64,000 nucleotides of DNA from Candidatus Thioglobus sp. (GCA_012959965.1 DUCF01000036.1:1-64000); one strand, 5' to 3'. Shown: positions 1-9,685, counted from the stretch's first letter. Notes: generated from the sequence alone by a model not told the origin. Numbers and translations are program-made.

Positions 1-60
1 CTTTAGCCTTTGCCTCAGCTGCTGCCTTTTCTTTAGCCTTTGCCTCAGCTGCTGCTTTAG
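1..60. repeat. 30-bp tandem repeat inside the Ala/Lys-rich gene
   Basis: The first 24-25 bases of 1-30 recur at 31-55, with a 30-base period. A more diverged unit follows. It encodes the 10-residue KAKEKAAAEA period. It is cut by the window edge, so the copy number is unknown. Confidence 0.8.
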
Positions 61-220
61 CCTTTGACTGAGCTACTGCCTTAGCCTCAGCTTCTGCTTT
101 CTCTTTGTCATAAGAGTCAGAAATCTTTAGGTCGCCATCACCTCCTGATGCAGCATAGGTGGTAGGGACGATAAGCAGACTAAATATAAGAGTAAGAAGA
201 AGTAGTGGAGTGTTTTTCAT
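1..220 (-). CDS. Ala/Lys/Glu-rich secreted protein, partial (C-terminus off the window)
   Basis: The gene starts at the ATG at 220 on the minus strand and runs out of the window at base 1 without a stop. The first ~23 residues form a signal peptide (MKN, then a Leu/Ile/Val-rich core ending near TTYA-A). Then comes a short acidic linker (GGDGDLKISDSYDKEK) and an Ala/Lys/Glu-rich stretch with a perfect 10-residue period (KAKEKAAAEA), seen in DNA as a 30-bp tandem repeat at 1-60. Such segments usually form long helices, as in TolA-like or periplasmic linker regions, but no family can be named. A promoter lies upstream in a repeat that also occurs before the next gene. Confidence 0.75.
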   Translation of the reverse strand, partial: MKNTPLLLLTLIFSLLIVPTTYAASGGDGDLKISDSYDKEKAEAEAKAVAQSKAKAAAEAKAKEKAAAEAKAK

Positions 221-240
221 AACAACCTGTTCTTGTTAGA

Positions 241-339
241 GAATAGTACAAAAAAGATCAACTTTCTAGCAGTCTACAACAACTGAGGTTGCAGGTCAAA
301 CAAGGGTGTTATTTGATAAGTGTATATTAAGCAGAGAAC
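241..339. repeat. Duplicated promoter region, copy 1
   Basis: Bases 265-300 are identical to 1095-1130 (36 of 36). Diverged similarity extends to about 241 and 339. The orientation is direct, and the two copies bracket the AhpD-like gene. Confidence 0.85.
271..299 (-). promoter_or_regulatory. sigma70-type promoter of the Ala/Lys-rich gene
   Basis: Read on the minus strand, TTGACC (294-299) is followed after exactly 17 bases by TAGACT (271-276). The gene starts at 220, giving a leader of about 45 nt. The element lies inside the repeat duplicated at 1095-1130. Confidence 0.55.
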
Positions 340-449
340 TGCACTGCACTAGACGGGGACCCATCCAGCTGTGTTAGGGATTATTGTTATACTCTCCCTT
401 ACATATCAAACGGAATTTAGATTTTATCCCTTATAGTTATAATAGGCGA

Positions 450-998
450 TTAAGAATCATAGTCTCCTTGATAAGTTATCTGCAGTGTGTTGTTGAAATA
501 ATTTAGCATGTTAATGTACCCGATAAGAAAAGTGAGTTCTACGATTTCTTCTTGAGAAAACAGGCTCCTTAAATCTTCAAAAAAAGACTCAGTAACCCCC
601 AAAGAATTTTTCATGACCGATTCAGTGAATCTAAGCGCTAGTTTTTCTCGATCAGTCAAGTTTTGTGGTGAGTCTAGCTCTTCTATTTGAGATTTAGGCA
701 TTCCTAACTGAGTCATTATATCCACGTGGGAATTCACACAAAATTGACAATTATTTAAGCGAGAAGCCTTGAGGATAACTTTTTCTTTTAGATTCCTTTC
801 AATAAGTCCGCCAGGGTAAACACCCTTGCCCATCATACCAAATGCCTTCAAAATTTCGGGTCTGAGAGAGAGGGCTTGAAGCATTTCAACAGGTAATTTT
901 CCTTTCTCAAAAATCACCCTACTTTCTTCAAATCCAGTTTCATCTTTCATCTTGGCAAAGACGTTTCTAACTTTTTCTTCATCAACAATAAGTCTCAC
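450..998 (-). CDS. Carboxymuconolactone decarboxylase / AhpD-like family protein
   Basis: This 182-residue protein carries the AhpD-like signature NNCQFCVNSH at residues 82-91 (Cys84, Cys87, His91), the redox-active CxxCxxxH site of alkylhydroperoxidase-like proteins. The C-terminal half is helical (LTFLIGYINMLNYFNN). The start is a GTG at 998 preceded by GGAGG at 1005-1009 on the minus strand. Family members act as peroxidase-linked disulfide reductases or as decarboxylases, and the substrate cannot be told here. It has its own promoter in the second copy of the repeat upstream. Its position between two copies of a neighbouring promoter suggests it was inserted later than its neighbours. Confidence 0.8.
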   Translation of the reverse strand: MRLIVDEEKVRNVFAKMKDETGFEESRVIFEKGKLPVEMLQALSLRPEILKAFGMMGKGVYPGGLIERNLKEKVILKASRLNNCQFCVNSHVDIMTQLGMPKSQIEELDSPQNLTDREKLALRFTESVMKNSLGVTESFFEDLRSLFSQEEIVELTFLIGYINMLNYFNNTLQITYQGDYDS

Positions 999-1094
999 TA
1001 AAAACCTCCAAAATGTATAACGATAAATTTTCCTGCTGATTTGACCTGTTTATAGACAACCCTTGTAATTGGGAGCAATACAAAAGAACAGCTG

Positions 1095-1168
1095 TCTAGC
1101 AGTCTACAACAACTGAGGTTGCAGGTCAAATGAGGCATTATTTGGTGAGTGTGTATTAAACAGAGAGT
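1095..1168. repeat. Duplicated promoter region, copy 2
   Basis: Bases 1095-1130 match 265-300 exactly. The similarity then continues with substitutions and one gap (TTATTTGRTRAGTGT... to about 1168), and weakly upstream from about 1073. Confidence 0.85.
1101..1129 (-). promoter_or_regulatory. Promoter of the AhpD-like gene
   Basis: On the minus strand TTGACC (1124-1129), a 17-base spacer and TAGACT (1101-1106) are identical to the promoter at 271-299. The leader to the GTG at 998 is about 95 nt. Confidence 0.55.
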
Positions 1169-1489
1169 CGGGAGAATGTATGGTTATTATGGACAAACAA
1201 ACTAAAAAATACGAACATACTCATAAATTAGACTTGTATCTTGATACCAACCCGAATTAACTTATTGTTGAAATCCACCTCCAACCATTACTACAAGCAT
1301 CATCAACATTTTTATCTCGCTACTCATATGCGCCCTTTTCTAATAAGGAGTTTGGTTTATATATTAAACTATAGTTCTTTATAATCTATTTATTTAAATA
1401 TCATATTGACTCATTAATTAATATTTAGGTGTCATTTTGAGACTCTTTGTATGTATACTGGCAGCGAAAGTCGGAGAAAAGGAGTATTT
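1169..1489. other. Intergenic stretch without a recognised gene
   Basis: This is AT-rich sequence between the second promoter copy and the barrel-protein gene. I see no open frame with a ribosome site, no tRNA and no strong terminator. Confidence 0.5.
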
Positions 1490-2056
1490 ATGATAAAAAA
1501 AATAGCATTGGCAACCCTTCTGTTAACAGCAACTGTATCGGTCTCTGCAGCTTCATCTACACCGTCCGAAAGACAATACAATTACCTTGAAAGCGGACTT
1601 GGCGTCGCCAATGTGGATACTGCTGGAAGCGGTATCTATCTCGGTCTTGGTGGCTCTGGAACTTTTAACAATTTTATTATTAGCGGCCAATTTTCAACGG
1701 ATTTAAACTCTAAAGACGCAAGCGTTTCACGTATGGGTCTAGGATATTACTGGTCACTTGCAAATGACTCCGACTTGGTTGTTGGCTATCGAACCTCTAA
1801 AATCAGTCTTAAAGCGGCAAACGGTGCCGTAACAACCGTCAAAGAAGAAAGTATTAGCCTTGGCTTTTCCAATTACGTCAACGACAACAGTTCACTAATG
1901 GCAATGCTTGTGATTCCACTCTCGGTTGGCGGCGCCAACTTCGGACTGAGTGGTAATTATTGGATAAACAACACAACGGCAATTAATCTCAGCTACGATC
2001 CAAGCAACACTGCTAGCACAACTAGCATTACACTGAGATACAGCCCCCAAAATTAA
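1490..2056 (+). CDS. Putative outer-membrane beta-barrel protein
   Basis: The chosen start is the ATG at 1490, preceded by AAAAGGAG at about 1477-1484, giving 188 residues. An in-frame ATG at 1451 would place a charged extension before the signal peptide. The N-terminus (MIKKIALATLLLTATVSVSA) is a clear Sec signal. The mature part alternates hydrophobic and polar residues in short strands separated by Gly/Asn/Ser turns (GIYLGLGGSG, SLGFSNYVNDNSS) and ends with strand-like SITLRYSPQN, as expected for an 8-stranded barrel inserted by the BAM complex. The family is not recognised. A bidirectional terminator follows. Confidence 0.65.
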   Translation: MIKKIALATLLLTATVSVSAASSTPSERQYNYLESGLGVANVDTAGSGIYLGLGGSGTFNNFIISGQFSTDLNSKDASVSRMGLGYYWSLANDSDLVVGYRTSKISLKAANGAVTTVKEESISLGFSNYVNDNSSLMAMLVIPLSVGGANFGLSGNYWINNTTAINLSYDPSNTASTTSITLRYSPQN

Positions 2057-2079
2057 CAACTCTCCTTTTGTTAATAACA

Positions 2080-2111
2080 AAAAAGGCCTATCAAATTTGA
2101 TAGGCCTTTTT
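2080..2111 (+). terminator. Bidirectional Rho-independent terminator
   Basis: This is a perfect inverted repeat, AGGCCTATCAAA / TTTGATAGGCCT, flanked by A- and T-runs. It sits between the barrel gene and the convergent tRNA-Asn, so it can serve both directions. Confidence 0.9.
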
Positions 2112-2117
2112 AATGTT

Positions 2118-2193
2118 TGGCTCCTCGACCTGGGCTCGAACCAGGGACAAACGGATTAACAGTCCGTTGCTCTACCAACTGAGCTATCGAGGA
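2118..2193 (-). tRNA. tRNA-Asn (GTT)
   Basis: The minus strand folds as a cloverleaf. The acceptor is TCCTCGA paired with TCGAGGA, the D-arm contains AGCTCAGTTGGTAGAGC, the anticodon loop CTGTTAA gives GTT, and the T-loop contains GGTTCGAGCC. CCA is encoded. Confidence 0.95.
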
Positions 2194-2280
2194 ATGAAGC
2201 GGCAAATTATAATGAGTTATGGTTTTTTAGTCAATCAATTCTAGGTGATTATTCACCATTTTTACAAAACCATTTGGACA

Positions 2281-3102
2281 CTACTCAGAATCAAGACTAA
2301 ATTCAGGCAATTCTTCGGTGTTTGGCACGCAAATACCGCCACTGCCACTCTGCACTATTGCATCTGCAAAGCCTTTTTCATAGGCATCAGCAATGATTTG
2401 CTGGTAAACCGTCGCATGCTCACCACTCATCAGTTGGGCAATCACATCGGCAGGATCTTGCGAGGATAAATTGTTCGTTTGCGCTTGTTGAGTCCAGGCA
2501 TTCAAATCATCACCTAGGCCCCAAGCGGCGTTTGCGTCAAGAGAGCCCCAAGCATTGGTTAATTCTGGAGTGGCAAGAGTTTGGTTAAAGCTTAAGCCAG
2601 TATTCATGTTGGCTTGATTCAAGCCCACATTATTAGACATCATATTATTAGGCATCATATTATTAGGCATCATATTATTAGGCATCATATTATTAGACAT
2701 CATATTATTATAACCCGTGTAAGGCATAGCGCCATTAACGCCCATCATTGGCATCATGTTATTGTAAGCGCCAAATGAGCCCAAATTGCTGTTAGCTCCG
2801 CTAGGCATCCAATTATTATTTGGCGTATAAGGCATCATACCGTTGTAGGGTACATAATTCATATTAACACCACCCATCATTTGCATCATATTGGTGTTGT
2901 TATTGTACGGCTGCCAATTGTTTGCTCCGCCATAATTAGACCAATTATTTGCACCCATCATATTAGGCATATAGCTAAATGAATTGGCTAAATTTGCATT
3001 AACAAGTGTGGGGTCAAAATGAGTATTAGCTTCGACAGCAAGAGACAAACCAAGTGCTATCAATAAGAATGTCTTGTGTATAACTCTCTCAATTTTTATC
3101 AT
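2281..3102 (-). CDS. Met/Asn-repeat secreted protein, unknown function
   Basis: The start is taken at the ATG at 3102, which opens a signal peptide (MIKIERVIHKTFLLIALGLS, cleavage near VEA-N). A longer TTG frame from 3168 would overlap the -10 box. The mature protein (273 residues in all) is rich in Asn, Met, Gly and Tyr, with NNWQPYNNN-like runs and about five tandem copies of NNMMP/NNMMS around residues 131-160. The C-terminal third is ordinary (DPADVIAQLMSGEHATVYQQIIADAYEKG, written here in part) and ends acidic. Met-rich secreted proteins sometimes bind copper or act as methionine sulfoxide sinks, but nothing here proves either. It has no recognised family and stands alone between tRNA-Asn and icd. 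Confidence 0.7.
   Translation of the reverse strand: MIKIERVIHKTFLLIALGLSLAVEANTHFDPTLVNANLANSFSYMPNMMGANNWSNYGGANNWQPYNNNTNMMQMMGGVNMNYVPYNGMMPYTPNNNWMPSGANSNLGSFGAYNNMMPMMGVNGAMPYTGYNNMMSNNMMPNNMMPNNMMPNNMMSNNVGLNQANMNTGLSFNQTLATPELTNAWGSLDANAAWGLGDDLNAWTQQAQTNNLSSQDPADVIAQLMSGEHATVYQQIIADAYEKGFADAIVQSGSGGICVPNTEELPEFSLDSE
2627..2712. repeat. 15-bp tandem repeat (NNMMP/S codons)
   Basis: The unit ATTATTAGGCATCAT occurs about five times in tandem, with GGC/GAC variants at the ends. It keeps the reading frame, so copy-number changes would add or remove five residues. Confidence 0.9.
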
Positions 3103-3136
3103 TTTTAATGAAAGCAAAAAGTATCGATTGAGCGTG

Positions 3137-3142
3137 ATTATA
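3137..3142 (-). promoter_or_regulatory. -10 box upstream of the Met/Asn-repeat gene
   Basis: TATAAT on the minus strand lies 35 nt before the ATG at 3102. A TTGACC lies 20 bases further upstream (3163-3168). That spacing is longer than usual, so the -35 assignment is weak. Confidence 0.4.
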
Positions 3143-3176
3143 CTGAGATGTGCGTGTTTATGGGTCAATAAAAATC

Positions 3177-3231
3177 AAACCACCCAGATGTTTCTTTGGA
3201 TGGCCGATTAACAAAGAAAATAAGGTGGTTT
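3177..3231 (-). terminator. Nested inverted repeat after icd
   Basis: AAACCACC (3177-3184) pairs with GGTGGTTT (3224-3231). Inside it, TTTCTTTG (3191-3198) pairs with CAAAGAAA (3212-3219). The resulting long two-part hairpin begins at the icd stop codon. It has no long T-run, so it may stabilise the mRNA 3' end rather than terminate intrinsically. Confidence 0.5.
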
Positions 3232-4480
3232 ACTCGAAGGACTCTATCAATGCGTCGCCAAACTCTGAGCACGACAGTAGAATAGCGTCATCGACCAAAC
3301 GCGCCAAATCATAAGTAACGGTTTTATTCTTAATCGTCTTCGACATTGCATCAATAATTAAATCTGCCGCTTCCACCCAACCAAGGTGTCTGAGCATCAT
3401 TTCAGCCGAAAGAATGAGTGAGCCAGGGTTTACTTTGTCCTGACCGGCATATTTAGGGGCGGTGCCATGGGTTGCCTCAAAGACGGCCATTGTGTTTGAC
3501 AGGTTTGCACCTGGAGCGATACCAATACCGCCCACTTGAGCTGCTAACGCGTCAGAAATATAGTCGCCATTAAGATTAAGCGTAGCAATGACTGAGTATT
3601 CCTCTGGACGCAATAGAATTTGCTGCAAAAATGCATCGGCAATCACATCTTTAATGACAATTTCCTTGCCTGTGTTTGGATTAGTAAAGCTAGACCAAGG
3701 GCCGCCGTCAATCTCAACAGCACCAAACTCATCTTTAGCTAATTGATAACCTTGATCTCTAAACAGGCCTTCAGTAAACTTCATGATATTGCCTTTGTGT
3801 ACAAGGGTTACCGACGGTTTATCATTGTCAATGGCGTACTGTATTGCGGCCCTCACGAGGCGCACAGTGCCCTCTTTAGAGACCGGCTTAACACCAATTC
3901 CTGAGGTCTCTGGGAAGCGAATTTTTGTAACACCCATTTCTTTTTTAAGAAAATCAATAACCTTTTTAACTTCATCTGAACCGGCGGCAAATTCAATGCC
4001 GGCATAAATATCTTCAGAATTTTCCCTAAAAATAACCATGTCAATTTTTTCTGGTGCTCTAACTGGTGAAGGCGTGCCTGCAAAGTATTGAACCGGTCGC
4101 TGACACACATAAAGGTCTAATGCTTGGCGAATGGCAACATTCAACGAACGCATACCGCCACCAACAGGTGTTGTTAAGGGGCCTTTAATGGACACTGAAA
4201 ACTCTTTAATTGCATCAAGTGTCTCCTCTGGCAGATACTCGCCATAGATGCCATCAGCCTTCTCACCGGCAAAAATTTCCATCCAATGGATTTGCCTCTC
4301 GCCGTTATAAGCCTTTTCAACAACAGCGTTGATGACTTTTAGCATGACTGGAGAAACATCAACACCAATACCATCACCCTCAATATAGGCAATGATTGGG
4401 TTATTAGGGACAGTTAGTACGTTATTTTCGGTGCTGATTTTCGTACCATTCGCAGGGACGGTAATATTTTTATATGGCAT
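3230..4480 (-). CDS. icd: Isocitrate dehydrogenase (NADP+)
   Basis: This TCA-cycle enzyme oxidatively decarboxylates isocitrate to 2-oxoglutarate in the cytoplasm. Its 416 residues match the homodimeric bacterial type. Visible motifs are YIEGDGIG near residue 32, the substrate-binding [13 protein letters not shown] at 107-119 (its Ser is the regulatory phosphorylation site in E. coli), [10 protein letters not shown] near 152, [12 protein letters not shown] near 229 and the NADP-binding [11 protein letters not shown] near the C-terminus. The Ser is present, but no icd kinase is in the window. rimI lies 13 bp upstream on the same strand, but no good Shine-Dalgarno precedes the ATG. Confidence 0.97.
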   Translation of the reverse strand: MPYKNITVPANGTKISTENNVLTVPNNPIIAYIEGDGIGVDVSPVMLKVINAVVEKAYNGERQIHWMEIFAGEKADGIYGEYLPEETLDAIKEFSVSIKGPLTTPVGGGMRSLNVAIRQALDLYVCQRPVQYFAGTPSPVRAPEKIDMVIFRENSEDIYAGIEFAAGSDEVKKVIDFLKKEMGVTKIRFPETSGIGVKPVSKEGTVRLVRAAIQYAIDNDKPSVTLVHKGNIMKFTEGLFRDQGYQLAKDEFGAVEIDGGPWSSFTNPNTGKEIVIKDVIADAFLQQILLRPEEYSVIATLNLNGDYISDALAAQVGGIGIAPGANLSNTMAVFEATHGTAPKYAGQDKVNPGSLILSAEMMLRHLGWVEAADLIIDAMSKTIKNKTVTYDLARLVDDAILLSCSEFGDALIESFE

Positions 4481-4493
4481 GTTGAATTTATTT

Positions 4494-4958
4494 CTAGTGA
4501 GATATATGTAATTTCATTATTTTAGCATCTTCTTGATTTGAATAGTATTTTTCCCTTATACCAACACCCTCAAACCCCTGCTTTTGGTAGAAATTAATCG
4601 CAATATGATTTTCTACCCTAACCTCCAAAATAAGCGAGCTAACAGTCGCCTCTTTTAATTGAATCAGCAAATGAGTTAAAAGTGACTCGCCAAATCCCTG
4701 TCTTTTGTAATTTGGATGTATACCGATATTAAGCAGGTCTGCAGACTCAAGGGCAACAAGGGTCAACGCATAACCAATCAATTTTTGCTCAACAATCAGC
4801 CCACACGAAAGGGTGTTGTTATTAGCAACACTGGAGGAAAAATGAGAGACAGGCCAAGGGTGCTCGGTATTTAACCTTTCAATGCCAACCAGAGACTCAA
4901 CATCGTTAAGCAATAGCTTTCTAAAGGAAATATTGATAGGCCTTGTTGTTGGTTTCAT
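4494..4958 (-). CDS. rimI: Ribosomal-protein-S18 alanine N-acetyltransferase-like GNAT protein
   Basis: The GNAT fold is seen in [23 protein letters not shown] followed by the acetyl-CoA loop RQGFGESLL and [24 protein letters not shown] (motifs given in part). This is the RimI pattern, which acetylates the N-terminus of ribosomal protein S18. The chosen start is the ATG at 4958 (154 residues), which begins just before the fold. An upstream in-frame start at 5015 would add a hydrophobic extension inside ilvA. It overlaps the end of ilvA by 38 bp, so the two are probably translationally linked. Confidence 0.8.
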   Translation of the reverse strand: MKPTTRPINISFRKLLLNDVESLVGIERLNTEHPWPVSHFSSSVANNNTLSCGLIVEQKLIGYALTLVALESADLLNIGIHPNYKRQGFGESLLTHLLIQLKEATVSSLILEVRVENHIAINFYQKQGFEGVGIREKYYSNQEDAKIMKLHISH

Positions 4959-6414
4959 TATGATAAAAATAACCAAGCTCATCAAAGCGCGCTTCAAGCT
5001 CACTTGTATTGTCAACCTGCAAGCCGATCAACACTCGACCGAAATCAGCGCCGTGATTACGATAATGGAACAATGAAATATTCCATTTTGTGCCCACTTT
5101 TTCTAAGAACTCTAGCAGCGCACCAGGACGCTCAGGGAATTCGAATCGATAAATAACTTCACTCGAGGCATTAGCTCTACCGCCTACCATATAGCGAATA
5201 TGAGTCTTGGCCATCGAGTTATCACTCATATCAATAATTTCAAAACCCGCCCTCAATCTATCGATCAAAGTACGCTTTTCCGCTTCGCCATTACTAAGGC
5301 CTACACCCACAAAAATATGCGCCTTACTGCTGTCAGCGTAACGATAATTAAACTCAGTGATTGACTGATTCGCCAGTAATCGACAAAACTTAAGAAAGCT
5401 GCCTGGTTTTTCGGGCATTGTTACCGCAATAATAGCTTCATTAAGCTCACCCAAATCCGCCCTTTCGGCAATATAACGAAGACGATCAAAATTAACATTA
5501 GCACCAGAAATAACAGCAACAAGATTTTGATTGGTTATTTTATGCTTTTGGATGTATTTTTTTGCCCCAGCAGTCGCCAAAGCGCCCGCAGGTTCTGCAA
5601 TAGAACGCACATCCTCGTAAATGTCTTTAATCGCTGCACATATCTCATCATTTGAGACCAAAACCATTTCGTCAACGGATTCTTTGGCAATCTCGAAAGG
5701 TATCTCGCCTATTTGCTTAACCGCCACGCCATCGGCAAATCGCCCAACATCAGAGAGAATTAAACGTGTGTTATTCTCCAGTGAGTAGGTAAGCGTTGGA
5801 GAATCTTTTGGCTCCACACCCACGACTTTAATATGCGGTGCATAATGTTTGAGATAGCTCGCCATGCCAGCAATCAAGCCGCCACCACCAACAGGGATAA
5901 ATACAACATCGATCTTATCGAGTTGTTCTAGAATTTCTTTTGCAACCGTCGCCTGCCCAGCAATAACTTCAAGATCATCATAAGGATGAATAAAGCACAA
6001 ATCACGCTCCGCTTCGAGCTGCTTTGCGTAGCCGAAAGCATCATCATAAATGTCGCCAAAAAGCAACACCTCACCACCCAACCTCTGTACCGCCTCCACT
6101 TTAATTTTTGGCGTACTCAAAGGCATTACAATATAAGCCTTAACACCAAGTTTTTTTGCAGCCAAAGCCACACCTTGGGCGTGATTGCCCGCAGAAGATG
6201 CAACCACACCTTTTGCCATTTGATCCTGCGTTAATGAGGACATTCTTTGATAGGCGCCCCTTAACTTAAAAGCATGAATGCTTTGCTCGTCTTCTCTTTT
6301 AAGGTGAATCTGGTTACCAAAGCGCTCGCTCAACTGCTCAGCATTAACCAATGGTGTAACTTTGGCCACTTCATAGACAGAACTGTTGTCGGCCAAATTA
6401 ACGATTTTGTTCAT
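4921..6414 (-). CDS. ilvA: Threonine ammonia-lyase, biosynthetic, with two regulatory ACT-like domains
   Basis: This PLP enzyme deaminates threonine to 2-oxobutanoate, the first committed step to isoleucine. The PLP lysine is Lys50 in HAFKLRGAYQ. The Gly-rich phosphate loop GGGGLIAGM lies near residue 176. Residues ~325-497 form two ACT-like regulatory repeats (VTMPEKPGSFLKFCRLL and RFEFPERPGALLEFLEKV), the architecture of the isoleucine-inhibited long form. The length of 497 is close to the E. coli enzyme. Its start overlaps the preceding HAD gene by 17 bp. Confidence 0.96.
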   Translation of the reverse strand: MNKIVNLADNSSVYEVAKVTPLVNAEQLSERFGNQIHLKREDEQSIHAFKLRGAYQRMSSLTQDQMAKGVVASSAGNHAQGVALAAKKLGVKAYIVMPLSTPKIKVEAVQRLGGEVLLFGDIYDDAFGYAKQLEAERDLCFIHPYDDLEVIAGQATVAKEILEQLDKIDVVFIPVGGGGLIAGMASYLKHYAPHIKVVGVEPKDSPTLTYSLENNTRLILSDVGRFADGVAVKQIGEIPFEIAKESVDEMVLVSNDEICAAIKDIYEDVRSIAEPAGALATAGAKKYIQKHKITNQNLVAVISGANVNFDRLRYIAERADLGELNEAIIAVTMPEKPGSFLKFCRLLANQSITEFNYRYADSSKAHIFVGVGLSNGEAEKRTLIDRLRAGFEIIDMSDNSMAKTHIRYMVGGRANASSEVIYRFEFPERPGALLEFLEKVGTKWNISLFHYRNHGADFGRVLIGLQVDNTSELEARFDELGYFYHNETNNKAYQYFL

Positions 6415-7150
6415 GCAACTCCTCTAAATACTCAATGTTTACATAAGAATGATTACTGGATTTGCCACTCATTAGCTTAAAGGGTGTGTCTTCCCCACCC
6501 AAATGATCAACAACAACCAGCGCACCAGCAAATGCAAAAGGCTTAGTATACTCGCTAAGGGTCACAACAGTTTTAAGACCAACAGCACTGGCTGAAGCAA
6601 AACCAACTGCAGAATCTTCAAAAACAATACACTCACCGGCGGTCAGCTTCAATTCATCCAGTACATACTGGTAAATATCACCCGCAGGCTTTTTATTCTT
6701 GACAACATCTCCCGCGCCTATCACCTCAAATTTAGAGGACATGCCGCTGCTAGCAAGAATTGCTTCAACGTTTTTCAAGCTGGTCGTGGTTGCAATGGCG
6801 AGCCTCAGACCGTATTCAATCGCCTCTTCTACCAACCTGACGACGCCTGTTCTAATAGTGACACAACCTTGCGCAACATAGCCAATAAAAATATCTGTTT
6901 TGAGTTGATGAATTTTGGCAATATCAGCTTTGTTCAGTAACTTATTCATTGGGGAGCTGTAGTGATTCATATAATGGGTGATTCGCTCTTTGCCGCCCGT
7001 CACTTGTAATAAATTTTCATAAGTCGCATCATCCCAGTGCCAATCCATATTGAGCAATTTAAAAGCTTCATTAAAAGCGCGTAAATGGCCACCCTGCTCT
7101 GTATTGGCGAGTGTACCATCCACATCAAAAATTAGTGCTTTCAAGGACAT
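6398..7150 (-). CDS. cbbY: HAD-family phosphatase, CbbY type
   Basis: The HAD nucleophile motif FDVDGTLANT has Asp9 and Asp11. An alpha-helical cap follows, then motif II (ATTTS), KKPAGDIYQYVL with the conserved Lys, and the acid motif FEDSAVG. The cap sequence GGHLRAFNEAFK is the CbbY type, whose members hydrolyse sugar bisphosphates such as xylulose-1,5-bisphosphate, a Rubisco inhibitor. No Calvin-cycle gene is in this window, so the link to CO2 fixation is only suggestive. The C-terminus overlaps ilvA. Confidence 0.75.
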   Translation of the reverse strand: MSLKALIFDVDGTLANTEQGGHLRAFNEAFKLLNMDWHWDDATYENLLQVTGGKERITHYMNHYSSPMNKLLNKADIAKIHQLKTDIFIGYVAQGCVTIRTGVVRLVEEAIEYGLRLAIATTTSLKNVEAILASSGMSSKFEVIGAGDVVKNKKPAGDIYQYVLDELKLTAGECIVFEDSAVGFASASAVGLKTVVTLSEYTKPFAFAGALVVVDHLGGEDTPFKLMSGKSSNHSYVNIEYLEELHEQNR

Positions 7151-7242
7151 AGGCTATGTAATAATAAATTCATTATGAAATTAAACATTGCTATTTTAGG
7201 CATTTTTTGGTAAAAACTACCTTTTTTTGTAAACTATAGCAA

Positions 7243-7656
7243 ATGACTACTGAACCAAACTTCGAAGAGATCCCAGCATACATCCCACAAAAGGATGAAG
7301 AATTTATGAACCAGGGTCAACTGAAGCACTTTATTCACAAGTTAAATGTGTGGCGCAATCAGCTGGTTTTTGAAGCTGAAAACACCATTAACCACATTCA
7401 AGAGGACTCTACTCCTGTAGCTGATATCAACGATAGAGCTACCATTGAAGAAGAGTTTGCACTAGAGCTTAGAACGCGTGATCGCGAAAGAAAATTGATT
7501 GCAAAGATTGATAAAACTCTGCATTTAATTGATATAGGTGACTACGGTTATTGCAAAACTTGCGGCATCGAAATCACACTACAAAGATTAGAAGCTCGCC
7601 CAACTGCAGACCAGTGCATCGATTGCAAAACTATTTCTGAGAAAAAAGAAATTTAA
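7243..7656 (+). CDS. dksA: RNA polymerase-binding transcription factor DksA
   Basis: DksA binds the RNA polymerase secondary channel and works with ppGpp in the stringent response. The 137 residues show an N-terminal segment, a coiled coil whose tip carries the acidic DINDRA (the functional D-x-x-D pair), and a C-terminal zinc finger with CKTC and CIDC. It is transcribed divergently from the cbbY-like gene. An AT-rich region precedes it, but no clear -35 is seen. Confidence 0.95.
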   Translation: MTTEPNFEEIPAYIPQKDEEFMNQGQLKHFIHKLNVWRNQLVFEAENTINHIQEDSTPVADINDRATIEEEFALELRTRDRERKLIAKIDKTLHLIDIGDYGYCKTCGIEITLQRLEARPTADQCIDCKTISEKKEI

Positions 7657-7657
7657 T

Positions 7658-8587
7658 TTAAAAATGTTGGTATGACTTACCAATATTTTTCGCACCGACA
7701 ATCTCTAAGACACCAGACTCGCAAATAACGCCAATTTGGGTAATTTTGACGTCACAACGCTTTGATATATCACCTAGCATTTCTTGGTTTTTTTCTGGCA
7801 CTGTAAAGCAAAGCTCGTAATCATCACCACCATTTAGCACCAGTGACCAATCGCTTTGTTTTGTAACGTGGTCTGTCAATACCTTGGTCAGAGGTATTTG
7901 TTCCGCTTCAACCCTGGCGCCTACTTGTGATGCTTTTAATATGTGCGAGAGGTCCTGCACCAAACCATCCGAAATATCAATACAAGCCGAAGCGACGCCT
8001 CGCAATGAGCGACCCAACTCAACTTGCGGCATTGGTCTATTTAACTTGGCAAAACAGTCACTATCAGGAATGTCATTATTTTGTAATTGCCACAGGGAAA
8101 ACGCAGCATCCCCGATGGTATTGGAAACATAGATGCCGTCGCCAATTTTGGCGCCAGAGCGTCGTAGCGCCTCACTATGCTCAATCCAACCGATAATAGA
8201 AATGGTGATTGATAACGACCCCCTGGTTGTATCACCACCAATTAAACTTACGCCAAATTGTTCGGATAGCTGCTTAAGCGATTGCGAAAAATTTTGCAAC
8301 CAAGATGGATCCATCTCTGGCAACGTTAACGCCAAAGTAAAGTATTTTGGTAGCGCTCCCATCGCCGCCATATCACTCAAATTAACAGCAAGGGCCTTAT
8401 AGGCAATATCTGTGGCACCGGTAGATTCCGGGAAATGAACGCCAGCGATTAAAGTATCGATACTGGTCACAAGCCCATAACCAGGCTCAACACTGCATAT
8501 TGCACCATCGTCGCCCACACCAAGAACGACCGAGCTTTGATCTGAAGACCAAGTGAAGTATTCGCGGATTAGATCAAACTCTTGCAC
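7658..8587 (-). CDS. thiL: Thiamine-monophosphate kinase
   Basis: This enzyme makes thiamine diphosphate from thiamine monophosphate and ATP. The N-terminal GVGDDGAI and later LSDMAAMGALPKY and GGDTTRG are the Mg-ATP and substrate motifs of the PurM-like ThiL family. The C-terminal NGGDDYELCF is diagnostic. The start is a GTG at 8587. It lies 14 bp after the HDAC-like gene and converges with dksA. Together with thiC at 15.5 kb it is the thiamine-pathway content of this window. Confidence 0.95.
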   Translation of the reverse strand: MQEFDLIREYFTWSSDQSSVVLGVGDDGAICSVEPGYGLVTSIDTLIAGVHFPESTGATDIAYKALAVNLSDMAAMGALPKYFTLALTLPEMDPSWLQNFSQSLKQLSEQFGVSLIGGDTTRGSLSITISIIGWIEHSEALRRSGAKIGDGIYVSNTIGDAAFSLWQLQNNDIPDSDCFAKLNRPMPQVELGRSLRGVASACIDISDGLVQDLSHILKASQVGARVEAEQIPLTKVLTDHVTKQSDWSLVLNGGDDYELCFTVPEKNQEMLGDISKRCDVKITQIGVICESGVLEIVGAKNIGKSYQHF

Positions 8588-8601
8588 TGTACCAAGTCCT
8601 A

Positions 8602-9555
<954 letters not shown>

Positions 9556-9685
9556 TCGCTCATCCTAGATTTACTCATATACCAATAATTCATTTGCGCC
9601 ATTCTAACATTTGCAGGCCAAATATTAGCAAAAAACTTCACATTCGGCGGCAACGAGAGTTAAATCGAATGCCAGAAAACCTTTT

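Noticed and set aside
2245..2469. 74-codon plus-strand frame near tRNA-Asn
   Set aside because: It is antisense to the C-terminal coding part of the Met/Asn-repeat gene and has no ribosome site.
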